Assembly: GCA_943787175.1 (NCBI GenBank)
Contig: CALSLK010000037.1
Location: 42,413-106,412, forward strand
DNA length: 64,000 nt
Direction: 5' to 3'
Origin: an uncultured Alphaproteobacteria bacterium
GTDB taxonomy: Bacteria; Pseudomonadota; Alphaproteobacteria; SP197
Both the position numbers and the translations under genes were made by a program. Each line of letters begins with the position of its first letter. Position 1 is the stretch's first letter. Below the pieces are notes generated by a model. The model made no database searches, had not been told where the DNA came from, and saw nothing but the letters and a program-made list of their open reading frames with translations. Shown piece by piece: positions 7,891 through 16,435 of the stretch.

Positions 7891-9579
7891 TCACCCGGAG
7901 CTTGTTGCGCTACTCCTGGCAGCAGCCATGGGGCGCTGGTGAGTTTCCCAGTTTTGGGCGACAAAAACGTCAACCTGCGCGCGTTGTGCGCTGCGGCCTC
8001 TGATCATGTCGGAGACTTTCTCGCCGATCATGATCGCAGGGGCGTTGGTATTGCCGCTGGTGATCTGGGGTATGACCGAGGTATCGGCGATACGCAGACC
8101 GTCGATGCCGTGAACACGGCATTCCGGATCGACCACTGCCATCGGGTCACTGCCCATCTTGCAGGTTCCGCAGGCATGGAAGTTGGTCGTTGCAGTCTCG
8201 CGGATAAAGGCGTCGATGCCTTCCTGATCGTTGACATGATCACCGGGCAGCATCTCACCGGCGCGGTAGGCATCGAAGGCCGGCTGCGCGAAGACTTCGC
8301 GGGTCAGGGCTATGGAAGCCCGCATGTCCTGCCAGTCCTCCTCGCAGTCGAGATAATTGAAAAAGATGCTCGGCATGTCGTACGGGTCGAGTGATCGCAA
8401 CCCGATCTTGCCGCGGCTTTTGGGACGCAGGGGACCCAGATGTGCCGAATAGGCATGAGGGACCGGCGCGACGGTCATGTCCTCAAGAAACGCTGCCGGG
8501 ACAAAATCGACCTGGACATCGGGCCACTTGATGCCGGGCCGGCTGCGCATGAAACCCACGGCCTCTCCCTGGGTACGTGCTGCGACACCGGATTTGAACA
8601 GCAGCCACTGCAGACCCGTCAGCCAGAAGCGCGGTTTGCGCATGTGATGCTGCATGCTCACAGGTTCCTTGCATTCCCAGTGCATGTAGACGCACAGATG
8701 GTCCATCAGGTTTGCGCCGACCCCTGGCAGGTCATGGACGGATGCGATGCCGTGCTCAGACAAATGGGCGCCGGGACCGATGCCCGACAGCATCAGAAGC
8801 TGGGGCGTGTTGATGGCGCCACCGCACAGGATGACCTCGCGCTCTGCGCGTGCTTCCAGATGTTTTCCGCCACGTTCGTAGCAAACGCCGGTTGCGCGGT
8901 GATCCTCGATCAGGATTCGGGTCGCGTGGGATCGCGTACGGACTTCCAGGTTGGGTCGTTTCTCCACGGGGTGAAGGAAAGACCGTGCCGTGTTGGAGCG
9001 CAGGCCTTTCCAGACCGTGCTGTCTGATGGCCCGAATCCTTCCTGCTGGCGTCCGTTGAGGTCAGGGTTGCGTGGATACCCGGCTTCAACACCCGCTTCG
9101 ATGAAGGCATCAAAGAGGGGAGAATCCTTGCCACCGGACTGAACGCCCAACGGCCCGGAATCTCCGCGATAAGGGTCCGCGCCACGGTCATAGGTCTCGG
9201 AACGTCGGAAATACGGCAGGACATCGGCATAGGACCAGCCAGTCGCCCCCATCTCGGCCCAGGTATCGTAGTCCAGCGCATTGCCGCGCATGTACATCAT
9301 GGCGTTGATCGAGGACGAACCGCCCAGAACCTTGCCGCGTTGCTGCCACATGCGCCGATTGTTGAGCTGAGGCTCGGGCTCGCTGACATAAGGCCACTGG
9401 ATCGAGGGTTCGTTGACCACCTTGATGAACCCGGCTGGGATCTTGATGAACAGGTTGTCATCCCTGCCACCGGCTTCCAGCAACAGCACGCGGGTCGCGG
9501 GATCTTCACTCAGTCGGTTTGCCAGCACGCAGCCGGCCGATCCTGCCCCAACGAGGATGTAGTCGAAGGTTTCCGCCAT
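7891..9579 (-). CDS. GMC family oxidoreductase (choline dehydrogenase-like)
   Basis: A complete 562-residue GMC flavoenzyme. The FAD motif VGAGSAGCVLANRLSE is at the N-terminus, followed by VLLLEAGG, the GMC signature around GKVLGGSSSINAMMYMRG, and the C-terminal NFHACGTCKMG with the catalytic histidine and IADTSVIPQITSGNTNAP. Length and motifs fit choline dehydrogenase and the broader alcohol dehydrogenase group. No betaine aldehyde dehydrogenase or BetI gene is adjacent, so the substrate may be another alcohol. It lies just upstream of the esterase on the same strand, separated by about 30 bases. Confidence 0.93.
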   Translation of the reverse strand: MAETFDYILVGAGSAGCVLANRLSEDPATRVLLLEAGGRDDNLFIKIPAGFIKVVNEPSIQWPYVSEPEPQLNNRRMWQQRGKVLGGSSSINAMMYMRGNALDYDTWAEMGATGWSYADVLPYFRRSETYDRGADPYRGDSGPLGVQSGGKDSPLFDAFIEAGVEAGYPRNPDLNGRQQEGFGPSDSTVWKGLRSNTARSFLHPVEKRPNLEVRTRSHATRILIEDHRATGVCYERGGKHLEARAEREVILCGGAINTPQLLMLSGIGPGAHLSEHGIASVHDLPGVGANLMDHLCVYMHWECKEPVSMQHHMRKPRFWLTGLQWLLFKSGVAARTQGEAVGFMRSRPGIKWPDVQVDFVPAAFLEDMTVAPVPHAYSAHLGPLRPKSRGKIGLRSLDPYDMPSIFFNYLDCEEDWQDMRASIALTREVFAQPAFDAYRAGEMLPGDHVNDQEGIDAFIRETATTNFHACGTCKMGSDPMAVVDPECRVHGIDGLRIADTSVIPQITSGNTNAPAIMIGEKVSDMIRGRSAQRAQVDVFVAQNWETHQRPMAAARSSATSSG

Positions 9580-9618
9580 GATGTCGTTAACGTCGCCCTG
9601 GTTGTTCCCGATGGAACT

Positions 9619-11030
9619 CTAAAGCATCAGCTTGTTGTGAGCATCCAGAGCCGCGACCTTGTAGCACTCAGCCAGGGTCGGATAGTTGAAAACCGTATTC
9701 ATGAAGTAGTCGATACCACCACCCAGTGCGGCAACCGCCTGGCCGATATGAACCAGTTCGGTGGCGCCACTGCCGATGACGTGGACGCCCAGAAGCCTGA
9801 AGTCTTCGGCATGGAAGATCAGTTTCAGCAATCCGGAATCATCACCCAGGATCTGCCCTCGCGCGATCTCGCGGTAATGGGCAAGGCCGGTTTCATAGGG
9901 GACTTTCTGGCGGGTCAGCTCAAGCTCGGTTTCGCCGACCATGGAGATTTCAGGGATCGCATAGATTCCAACCGGGAAATGCGTGGCCATTGGTTCGGCA
10001 GGCAGCCCGAAGGCGTGGCGCGCGGCAAGGCGGCCCTGCTCGGATGACGTTGCTGCCAGGCTTGGAAATCCAATGACATCACCAACGGCAAAGATGTTGG
10101 GAACTTCCGTTCGGAATTCCTCATCCACCTTGATCCTGCCACGGGCATCCGCAGACAGGCCGGCGGCTTGAAGGTCCAGGGTGTCGGAAGCGCCAGCCCT
10201 TCCCGTGCAGGCAAGGACCAGATCGGCCACCAGGCGTTTGCCAGATTGCAGGAACACCAGTGCCTTTTCAGGTGGCCCTTCATGAGGCTCGATGCGCTCG
10301 ACCGATTCACCCAGCCTGAAGGTCACCATGTTGCGACGCATCTGATGGATCAGTTCATCGACGATTTCGCCATCGAGAAATTCAAGCGGGCGCTCTCGGC
10401 CATCAACCACGGTCACCTCGATCCCCAATGCTGCAAACATGGACGCGTATTCGACGCCGATCACGCCACAGCCAATGACGATCATGCTGCGAGGCAGTTC
10501 CTTGAGCTTGAGAATGTCATCGCTTGTGATGACGCTGGCCAGTCCTGTCGGTATGTCCACATTGGGAGAGGGTTTGGTGCCCACGGCGATGATCACGTTT
10601 TCGGTCGTCATCTCGCGATTGCCGCCGGGCCCATGGACCAACACGCTGTTGGGCCCGGTCAGGGTCGCCGTGCCGGCAATAATTTCGACATTGTTGCGGC
10701 GAAGCTGGTCCTGCTGCACGCGGCCTCGGTCTTCACGATGGCGTCCACCCGCGAAAGCAGGCGCTCTGCAGTGGGGCGCTCGTCGGACCCGATACCGCCC
10801 TCCTGGCTTGAGATATAGGCTGCCCCGTTTCGATGGCCGGTCACTGATAGGACGGCTTCACGGAAGGTCTTTGACGGGATGGTTCCCGTATGGACACAGA
10901 CACCGCCGACATCGAGCCCGCGCTCCACAATCGCAACACGTTTGCGCAGTTTTGCTGCCTGCACAGCGGCCCGCTGCCCGGCTGGCCCGCTGCCAATGCA
11001 TATCAGATCGAAGTCGTGACTTGCGCCCAT
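9619..11030 (-). pseudogene. sthA: Soluble pyridine nucleotide transhydrogenase with a one-base frameshift
   Basis: The frame from 11030 encodes the N-terminal FAD domain (CIGSGPAGQRAAVQAAKL, VGGVCVHTGTIPSKTFREAV). The frame ending at 9619 carries the rest, including VIGCGVIGVEYASMFAALG, an FAVGDVIGFP block and the dimerisation domain ending in TLAECYKVAAL. Joined, they make about 470 residues, the normal SthA length. The break falls near 10721-10724: restoring one base in a short G/C run re-creates the expected join before QQDQLRRN. The serine of TIPSK replaces the redox cysteine, as in Si-specific transhydrogenases. A consensus error is more likely than a real mutation. Confidence 0.9.
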
Positions 11031-11151
11031 GAATTTTGCCCCATTTTGTAATCGCCTGACCGCTTACTGCGGCTCTTGCGCGCCCTAGTACACGCAAAGA
11101 TGCCAGCCAAATGCGTCAATTGCGACGCTTAGAATGTGCAAACCTTCGCCC

Positions 11152-11720
11152 TTACTCCCCCGCCGGCGCTTGCTTGCTTTCTCCTATCATGGAAACCCTG
11201 ATCAGAATCAGGCGCTCGACATGGTGATAGAAGGCCCAGGTGGCGATCCACAGCAAGACGATGGTGACAAGTGCGGTGGCTATGGGTCCCCATGTATCGG
11301 GCAGCCAAGAGTCGTACCACAGCGCCAGCGTCAGGCCTCCGGTGCCGGACCCGGCGGGGTTGAGACCGACAAGAAGCGCGGCCGCGATCAGGGCGACACG
11401 GACCGCAAGGTTCGGGCTTCCCAACAATCCAGAGTGTCTGGATGCTGCGATGGCAGCGCCCAACACAATCGCTGCGGTGAGGGGTCGAAAGAAGAAGACG
11501 GCAAGACCCAGCACCAGCAGGACTGCCGGGCTGAGCGCGACGACCAAGCTTCAACCGTGGCGTAGCCGCTCACCGCCATCAGAAGTGCAACCGCGAGAAC
11601 ATTGAGCACAATCAGATTGTAGAACGGAAAGGGCTCCACACCAGCCGGCAGTCCAAGGCCATTGAAGTTCCCGATGACAAAGTTCGGGAAAAACGCCCAG
11701 CAGAAGTGAGTTCCAACCAC
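11152..11720 (-). pseudogene. Multi-spanning membrane protein with a frameshift
   Basis: Two overlapping frames are both highly hydrophobic and continue each other. The first (from 11720) has THFCWAFFPNFVIGNFNGLG and LIVLNVLAVALLMAVSGYAT; the second (to 11152) begins LVVALSPAVLLVLGLAVFFF and ends with helices around IATALVTIVLLWIATWAFYH. The switch is near 11545, at an AAGCTT sequence, and a single base restores one protein of about 190 residues with five or six membrane segments. The start is uncertain because a stop codon lies close upstream. No family was recognised. It is the second frameshift within 1 kb, next to sthA. Confidence 0.55.
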
Positions 11721-11802
11721 AGCGAGAACAGCGCTGCCTCGCAGTGTGTCGAGGCCCTAATGCCTCGATTCGACTATGGGTTGGTCATCGCGTGGCGGCA
11801 CC

Positions 11803-11985
11803 CTAACGGAATGTTTCAAGCTTTACGTTGATGCCGGTGCTGTTGGAAATGTCGATCTCCAGTATGACGGATTTGTCGTCTTCCCTGAGATTGTAGGGGT
11901 AGAGATCCCGGAATGTCCTGAAGTGTGAGATCAGCAAATCCGGCGCGTCTTCGGCATAAACCCAGACCTCGATCATGTTGGGCAC
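11803..11985 (-). CDS. Small hypothetical protein, 60 residues
   Basis: A short frame beginning MPNMIEVWVYAEDAPDLLIS and ending NVKLETFR. The mix of strand-forming and charged residues looks like a real small soluble protein rather than an antisense shadow, and there is no competing gene on the other strand. It sits between the broken membrane protein and a secreted small protein, all on the minus strand. No family was recognised. An antisense frame is the alternative, so confidence is modest. Confidence 0.45.
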   Translation of the reverse strand: MPNMIEVWVYAEDAPDLLISHFRTFRDLYPYNLREDDKSVILEIDISNSTGINVKLETFR

Positions 11986-12012
11986 GGATCGGGTCTCGCC
12001 TGTTGTTCCGGG

Positions 12013-12267
12013 TTAAGCGACCCAGAAGTTGGCATGCTTGAGATGCTCCTGAGCTGTCCCGGCGGGCAGAACATGTTCGTCAACAGGGGATGCAGCAACA
12101 CCGGGAATGGAGGTTTGCCATCTGACAACTAGTGTCCGGTCACTGTCGTTCGATAGGACAACGGGAGGGTCGACTAGATTTATCCCCGTAACACTCATTG
12201 CAAAGGCAGAAGGAGCCGACGGCATGCCGATCAGGCAGATAGCAAGCAGGCCGAGAAATCTGTTCAC
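12013..12267 (-). CDS. Small secreted hypothetical protein
   Basis: An 84-residue protein starting at GTG 12267, which is preceded by a good ribosome site (GGGAG, 8 bases upstream). From this start the N-terminus is a clear signal peptide: RFLGLLAICLIGMPSAPSAFA followed by a mature part beginning near MSVTGINLVD. A longer frame from 12333 would bury the signal and is not preferred. The mature protein of about 60 residues has a beta-rich look with one tryptophan pair (VVRWQTS). No cysteine pattern or domain was recognised. It is probably periplasmic. Confidence 0.55.
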   Translation of the reverse strand: MNRFLGLLAICLIGMPSAPSAFAMSVTGINLVDPPVVLSNDSDRTLVVRWQTSIPGVAASPVDEHVLPAGTAQEHLKHANFWVA

Positions 12268-12543
12268 ATTCAACACTCCCAACTTGGAACTGGAGCCATC
12301 AAGCCAGCTCATACGAAATCCCAATGCGCCCAAGCCGTATCAAGTTTCATGAAACTGGAGAGGAAGTGTGGCCCCTTGCCGGCGAACATCACGCCATACA
12401 ATCTGTCCCTTCCTGGCAATCGGAACGTATGTTTCCTATTCATCGGCGCATCACTGCGTTAGAGCGGAAATCGAACGCGAAGGCCTGCCAACAGGCTGCG
12501 CCCATTGCATCACTGAAACCTGGCAAACTTGCGAGTATCCAAC

Positions 12544-13383
12544 ATGAAGAAAATCGTTCTTACCGGTGCTGCCGGTCGACTTGGTTCCTATCTGCGTGAA
12601 CCGTTGCTTGGCATGGCCGATGAGCTTGTCTCGACGGACCTGGTTGAGGACTTCGGAAAGCTCCATGATCGCGAAACCTATGTGAGGGCCGATCTGGCCC
12701 GGCTCGATGAGATGACCGATGTGCTCAAGGGAGCCGAAATGGTCGTGCACTTTGGTGCCATTGGCGACGAAGCACCGTTTGATGACATCCTGCAGTCCAA
12801 CATCATTGGTGCCTATAACGTCTGGGAGGCCGCGCGGGTCAACGGATTGCGGCGCGTGGTTTATGCCAGTTCGATCCACGCCGTGGGCATGCATTCACGT
12901 ACCGAGTGTATTGGTACGGAGGTGCCGCACCGGCCCGACACATTTTATGGACTGGCAAAGTGTTTTGCCGAGGACCTGGGCTCGCTCTACTGGGACAAGT
13001 ACCAGATGGAATCGGTCTGCCTGCGCATTCTCTCTTGCGCTCAGGTCACCAACGCCCGCGCGCTGGGTTCGTGGTTGTCTTATGGCGACCTCATTCAATT
13101 GGTCGAACGCGCGATCGACACGCCCACGACCAAGTTCACGGTTATCTATGGTGTCTCCAACAACGATCGCGCACCGGTCAACAACGACAGCGCCCGCTAC
13201 CTTGGTTATCGGCCCAGGGACAACGCTGAGCAATTTGCCGAAAAGGTCCTGGCTGAAACGCCGATACAAGACCTGAACGACCCGACCTATCTCTATCAGG
13301 GCGGGCCGTTTGCAGCGGTTGAGCCGGGCAATAGCGGCGTTGCTTTGATGAACATCATCAACGATGACAAGAAAACGCTGTAA
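12544..13383 (+). CDS. udh: NAD-dependent epimerase/dehydratase family, uronate dehydrogenase-like
   Basis: A 279-residue extended-SDR protein closely patterned on bacterial uronate dehydrogenases, which oxidise glucuronate or galacturonate to the aldarolactone. Supporting segments are VLTGAAGRLGSYLR, the NIIGAYNVWEAAR helix, YASSIHAVG, the catalytic YGLAKCF and the tail RPRDNAEQFAEKVL with YQGG. The ATG at 12544 places the Rossmann motif at the correct distance; a codon 15 bases upstream is in frame but has no advantage. A strong terminator follows. No uronate transporter or lactonase is adjacent. Confidence 0.82.
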   Translation: MKKIVLTGAAGRLGSYLREPLLGMADELVSTDLVEDFGKLHDRETYVRADLARLDEMTDVLKGAEMVVHFGAIGDEAPFDDILQSNIIGAYNVWEAARVNGLRRVVYASSIHAVGMHSRTECIGTEVPHRPDTFYGLAKCFAEDLGSLYWDKYQMESVCLRILSCAQVTNARALGSWLSYGDLIQLVERAIDTPTTKFTVIYGVSNNDRAPVNNDSARYLGYRPRDNAEQFAEKVLAETPIQDLNDPTYLYQGGPFAAVEPGNSGVALMNIINDDKKTL

Positions 13384-13389
13384 TGCAGA

Positions 13390-13430
13390 AGAGCAGGGTG
13401 CGTTGGCACCCTGCTCTGGCGGTTTTGTTT
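13390..13430 (+). terminator. Rho-independent terminator after the uronate dehydrogenase gene
   Basis: Bases 13390-13401 and 13406-13417 form a perfect 12-base-pair stem (AGAGCAGGGTGC) with a GTTG loop, followed by a T-rich run GGTTTTGTTT. It begins seven bases after the stop codon. It should end the udh transcript before the small membrane gene on the other strand. Confidence 0.85.
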
Positions 13431-13460
13431 GCTGTCGTCGGGATGATCAGAGGTCGGAGT

Positions 13461-13667
13461 TCAGGCGTATCTCCAGCCTACAAAGATGATGCCGACACCT
13501 GCGACAAATGGCAGCCAGAACAGACGGACCGCTTCGCCGGAAAACCAGACCATGGATGATTTCACATTGCTTGTATTGAATGCGGACGCCATCTCGTTCA
13601 GGTAGATCCAGAAGAGCAGGGCCCCCACGGAGACGACCGCTCCCAGGATCATCAGGAAAATGCGCAT
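13461..13667 (-). CDS. Small membrane protein, 68 residues
   Basis: Two clear transmembrane helices are visible: MILGAVVSVGALLFWIYLN at the N-terminus and LFWLPFVAGVGIIFVGW at the C-terminus, joined by a short polar loop NTSNVKSS. The frame from 13667 is preferred over a longer one from 13794, whose extra leader is not membrane-like. No family was recognised. It lies between a terminator and the M20 hydrolase cluster and is transcribed alone on the minus strand. Confidence 0.65.
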   Translation of the reverse strand: MRIFLMILGAVVSVGALLFWIYLNEMASAFNTSNVKSSMVWFSGEAVRLFWLPFVAGVGIIFVGWRYA

Positions 13668-13942
13668 ATCTGGGGTCTCTCCAGTCGTTGGCTGAAACGA
13701 TCAAGCAGTTAGTGTCTCGCTGATTGGGCTTGGGTGCCAGTGACGGTGAACATGATCTCTGACTTTCCCTCATCACGAACGTACGGTCATGCACAGACGG
13801 TTGTCATGGAAATCGGTGGTGCAGGCGACGTTATCATGGCCGATACTGATGGTTCGCCGGAAACGGTGGCAAAGCCCGATCCGGGCAGGGTCGAAACAGA
13901 TGCGGAACATAAAGCCGGGAGACCGGTCGGAAGGTGGTCGTG

Positions 13943-15085
13943 ATGGATGCAGTGGAACTCACACAGAAGCTGGTACGTATTCCTGGCGTGTCGGGCCAGG
14001 AGGGCGCTGTTGCGGATGCGGTCGAACAGACCATGCGCGACCTGGGATACCGTGAGGTCACCCGGGACAGCTTTGGCACCGTACTGGGCCAGGTCGGCCC
14101 TGAAGATGCCTCGACCCACCTTCTGTTTGACGGTCACATGGATGTGGTGCCGGTTGTTGGTGAATGGTCGGTCGACCCCTTTGGTGGCGAAATCCGTGAC
14201 GGACGCCTTTGGGGGCGCGGCTCGACGGACATGAAAGGTGGGCTCGCTGCAGCGATCTGCGGTGTCGCGGCTGCTGCACGTGAAGGCACGCTCAAGCATC
14301 AGGTCGCAGTCTCGGCCACTGTGCTGGAAGAAACCATTGAAGGCGTCGCTCTGGGATCGGTCATGGATCGGATCGATCCTCAGGCAGTCGTGATTTGTGA
14401 ACCCACAAGCCTGGAACTCAAGACAGCCCAGAAGGGTCGTCTTGAGATGTTGCTCACCATTCACGGCAAACCATCGCATGCCGCCTATCCCGAACGTGGC
14501 GTCAATGCCATCGACTTTGCGGCCCGTGCGCTGCGTGCGCTTGATGCCATGAAGCCGGTGACCAGTGAGGAACTGGGCAAGGGCATCCTTGTGGCCACCG
14601 ACATCATTTCCGATCCGCATCCTTCGATCTCGATGTTGCCCAACTCGGTGACCATCCGGTTTGACCGCCGCACTCTGGTTGGCGAGACACAGGAGGACAT
14701 TCTGAGCGCCATGCGCGACGCGCTGACGGCCGATAATATCAGCAATTACGATCTCAAGGTGACCGACAGCGAGGTCTCTGCCTATACCGAAAAGGCGTTC
14801 GAGCCGATCCGGTGGATGCCGGCCTGGAGCCTGGATCGTGATCACGCGCTGGTGGCCAAAGCGATCGACGCGATCCGGGAGATGGGCGATGAACCGCGCT
14901 TGGGCGTTTTCGGCTTCTGCACCAATGGCTCGGAATCAGCCGGGGTTCGCAAGGTGCCGACCATCGGGTTTGGGCCGGGCGCAGAAAGTGATGCCCACAT
15001 CATCGATGAATCCGTCGACATAGGTGAAGTCGCCAAGGCAGCAGAGTTCTATCGCAACCTCGTCACAGGAATGGCAGGCGCATGA
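13943..15085 (+). CDS. M20 family metallohydrolase, YgeY/ArgE-like
   Basis: A 380-residue amidohydrolase of the M20 family. Zinc ligands are in FDGHMDVVPV (His), GRGSTDMKGG (Asp) and the catalytic glutamates in VLEETIEG; the dimerisation domain follows KGRLEMLL. The end pattern FCTNGSESAGVRKVPTIGFG resembles the YgeY group more than acetylornithine deacetylase. The ATG at 13943 is chosen because GGAAGG lies at ribosome-site distance; an in-frame GTG is 9 bases upstream. Its stop overlaps the next start (ATGA). It heads a catabolic operon and probably deacylates an amino-acid-like substrate. Confidence 0.9.
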   Translation: MDAVELTQKLVRIPGVSGQEGAVADAVEQTMRDLGYREVTRDSFGTVLGQVGPEDASTHLLFDGHMDVVPVVGEWSVDPFGGEIRDGRLWGRGSTDMKGGLAAAICGVAAAAREGTLKHQVAVSATVLEETIEGVALGSVMDRIDPQAVVICEPTSLELKTAQKGRLEMLLTIHGKPSHAAYPERGVNAIDFAARALRALDAMKPVTSEELGKGILVATDIISDPHPSISMLPNSVTIRFDRRTLVGETQEDILSAMRDALTADNISNYDLKVTDSEVSAYTEKAFEPIRWMPAWSLDRDHALVAKAIDAIREMGDEPRLGVFGFCTNGSESAGVRKVPTIGFGPGAESDAHIIDESVDIGEVAKAAEFYRNLVTGMAGA

Positions 15086-15843
15086 ACCGGCATATCAACC
15101 TCCGGGGGCAGCGCGTGCTCGTGACTGGCACAGGCGGTGGCATGGGTGGCGAGATTGCACAAACATTGGCGAGGTGGGGCGCAACGGTTGCTGCAACCGA
15201 CAAGGACCTTTCCGGCGCACAGGCAACGCTGGAGGCGATCACAAAGGCCGGCGGCAAGGGATGTGCGTTTGCCATCGACATTGCTGACGAAGCCAGCGTT
15301 GATGCGGGTGTTGCGGCATGTTGGCAGGAACTGGGCGGCTTCGACCTTCTGGTCAACAACGCCGGGGTTCTTTCCGTCACGAACGTCACCGACATGTCGC
15401 TCGAGGATTGGAACTTCGTGATGGGGATCAACATCACCGGTGTGTTCTTGATGTCGCGCGCCGTGGCGCGCCGGATGGTGAAGCAGGGGACACCGGCCTC
15501 GATCGTTTCCACGGCCTCGATTTCTGGAAAACGCGGAGATCCAGGCCTGTCTCACTACACTGCCTCGAAGTTTGCCGTGGTCGGTTTTACCCAGGCGCTG
15601 GCCCAGGAGATGGCTGAGCATGACATCCTGGTCAACGCCGTCTGCCCGGGTGTCGTCGATACCCCCATGATCCGCGCGCTTGCCAGGGATGCCGGAAAAA
15701 GCGTTGATTCCTATGTGGACGATCAACTCATCAAGCGCCTGCAAACCCCCGAAGACATCGCCTATGCCATGGCCTATCTCCACACCTCGCGTGCCATGAC
15801 CGGTCAGGCGATCAACATCGATGGCGGCACCTATTTCCATTAG
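15082..15843 (+). CDS. SDR family oxidoreductase
   Basis: A 253-residue classical short-chain dehydrogenase. The cofactor loop is VTGTGGGMGGEIA, the VNNAGV motif follows, and the catalytic serine and tyrosine are in STASISGK and HYTASKFAV. The C-terminus TGQAINIDGGTYFH is the usual end of this group. It overlaps the M20 gene by four bases and is four bases from the VOC gene, so the three form one translationally linked set. It probably oxidises a hydroxy intermediate of the same pathway; the substrate cannot be named. Confidence 0.92.
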   Translation: MNRHINLRGQRVLVTGTGGGMGGEIAQTLARWGATVAATDKDLSGAQATLEAITKAGGKGCAFAIDIADEASVDAGVAACWQELGGFDLLVNNAGVLSVTNVTDMSLEDWNFVMGINITGVFLMSRAVARRMVKQGTPASIVSTASISGKRGDPGLSHYTASKFAVVGFTQALAQEMAEHDILVNAVCPGVVDTPMIRALARDAGKSVDSYVDDQLIKRLQTPEDIAYAMAYLHTSRAMTGQAINIDGGTYFH

Positions 15844-15846
15844 GGA

Positions 15847-16302
15847 ATGTTGAAAATGGCCATTACCGGACTTGTCCATACCAGCTTCACGGTGGCTGAT
15901 CTTGATGCCTCCGTGATGTTCTGGACCGGGCCCCTGGGGTTCGAGCTGGTGGATCGCCGACCGTGGGGCAGCAAGGAACTGGGTCAGGTGGTCGGTGTTC
16001 CCGGCCTGCTCATGGATATCGCGATCCTCAAAGGCCATGGTTATGAGGTCGAACTGATTGCCTGTCCGCAAGATGACAGTGCGTCCCTGGACGTCAGCCC
16101 TCAGAAATCCGGCGCATCCCATATGGCATTTTTGTGCGACGACATCGCCGCAACCCAGCGTGAACTGTTGGCCGCCGGTGCGAAGCGTCAGGGGGAGGCT
16201 GCTTGCCTAACGGACGATCCGGACCAGCCGGCCTGGGCGGTTTACTTGCGCGACCCCAACGGCATCATTCTTGAACTCATTGAATCATCGGGCTCAATGT
16301 AA
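15847..16302 (+). CDS. VOC family protein (glyoxalase/methylmalonyl-CoA epimerase-like)
   Basis: A 151-residue vicinal-oxygen-chelate protein with two paired beta-alpha-beta-beta-beta modules. Candidate metal ligands are in LVHTSFTVADLD (His), YEVELIACP (Glu), GASHMAFLCDD (His) and GIILELIE (Glu), so the metal site looks complete. The ATG at 15847 follows the SDR stop by three bases; an ATG at 15856 is the alternative start. Members include epimerases, isomerases and dioxygenases. Linkage to the M20 hydrolase and SDR suggests an isomerase or lyase step in the same route, which is inference. Confidence 0.88.
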   Translation: MLKMAITGLVHTSFTVADLDASVMFWTGPLGFELVDRRPWGSKELGQVVGVPGLLMDIAILKGHGYEVELIACPQDDSASLDVSPQKSGASHMAFLCDDIAATQRELLAAGAKRQGEAACLTDDPDQPAWAVYLRDPNGIILELIESSGSM

Positions 16303-16435
16303 CGATTCTTGAAATTTGCACGCCAAGTTTTCAATTGCAGTCAGTCACGATCTGAATTCTTCTGCTGTTCAACCTTGTAGGTGGCGCTGGCCAACGATTG
16401 CCCGGCGAGACTGATCGAACTGGAGCAGATGACCC

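Noticed and set aside
13787..16122. Long minus-strand frames (over 350 codons) opposite the M20 hydrolase and SDR genes
   Set aside because: They lie entirely under intact, coupled plus-strand genes and show no domain.
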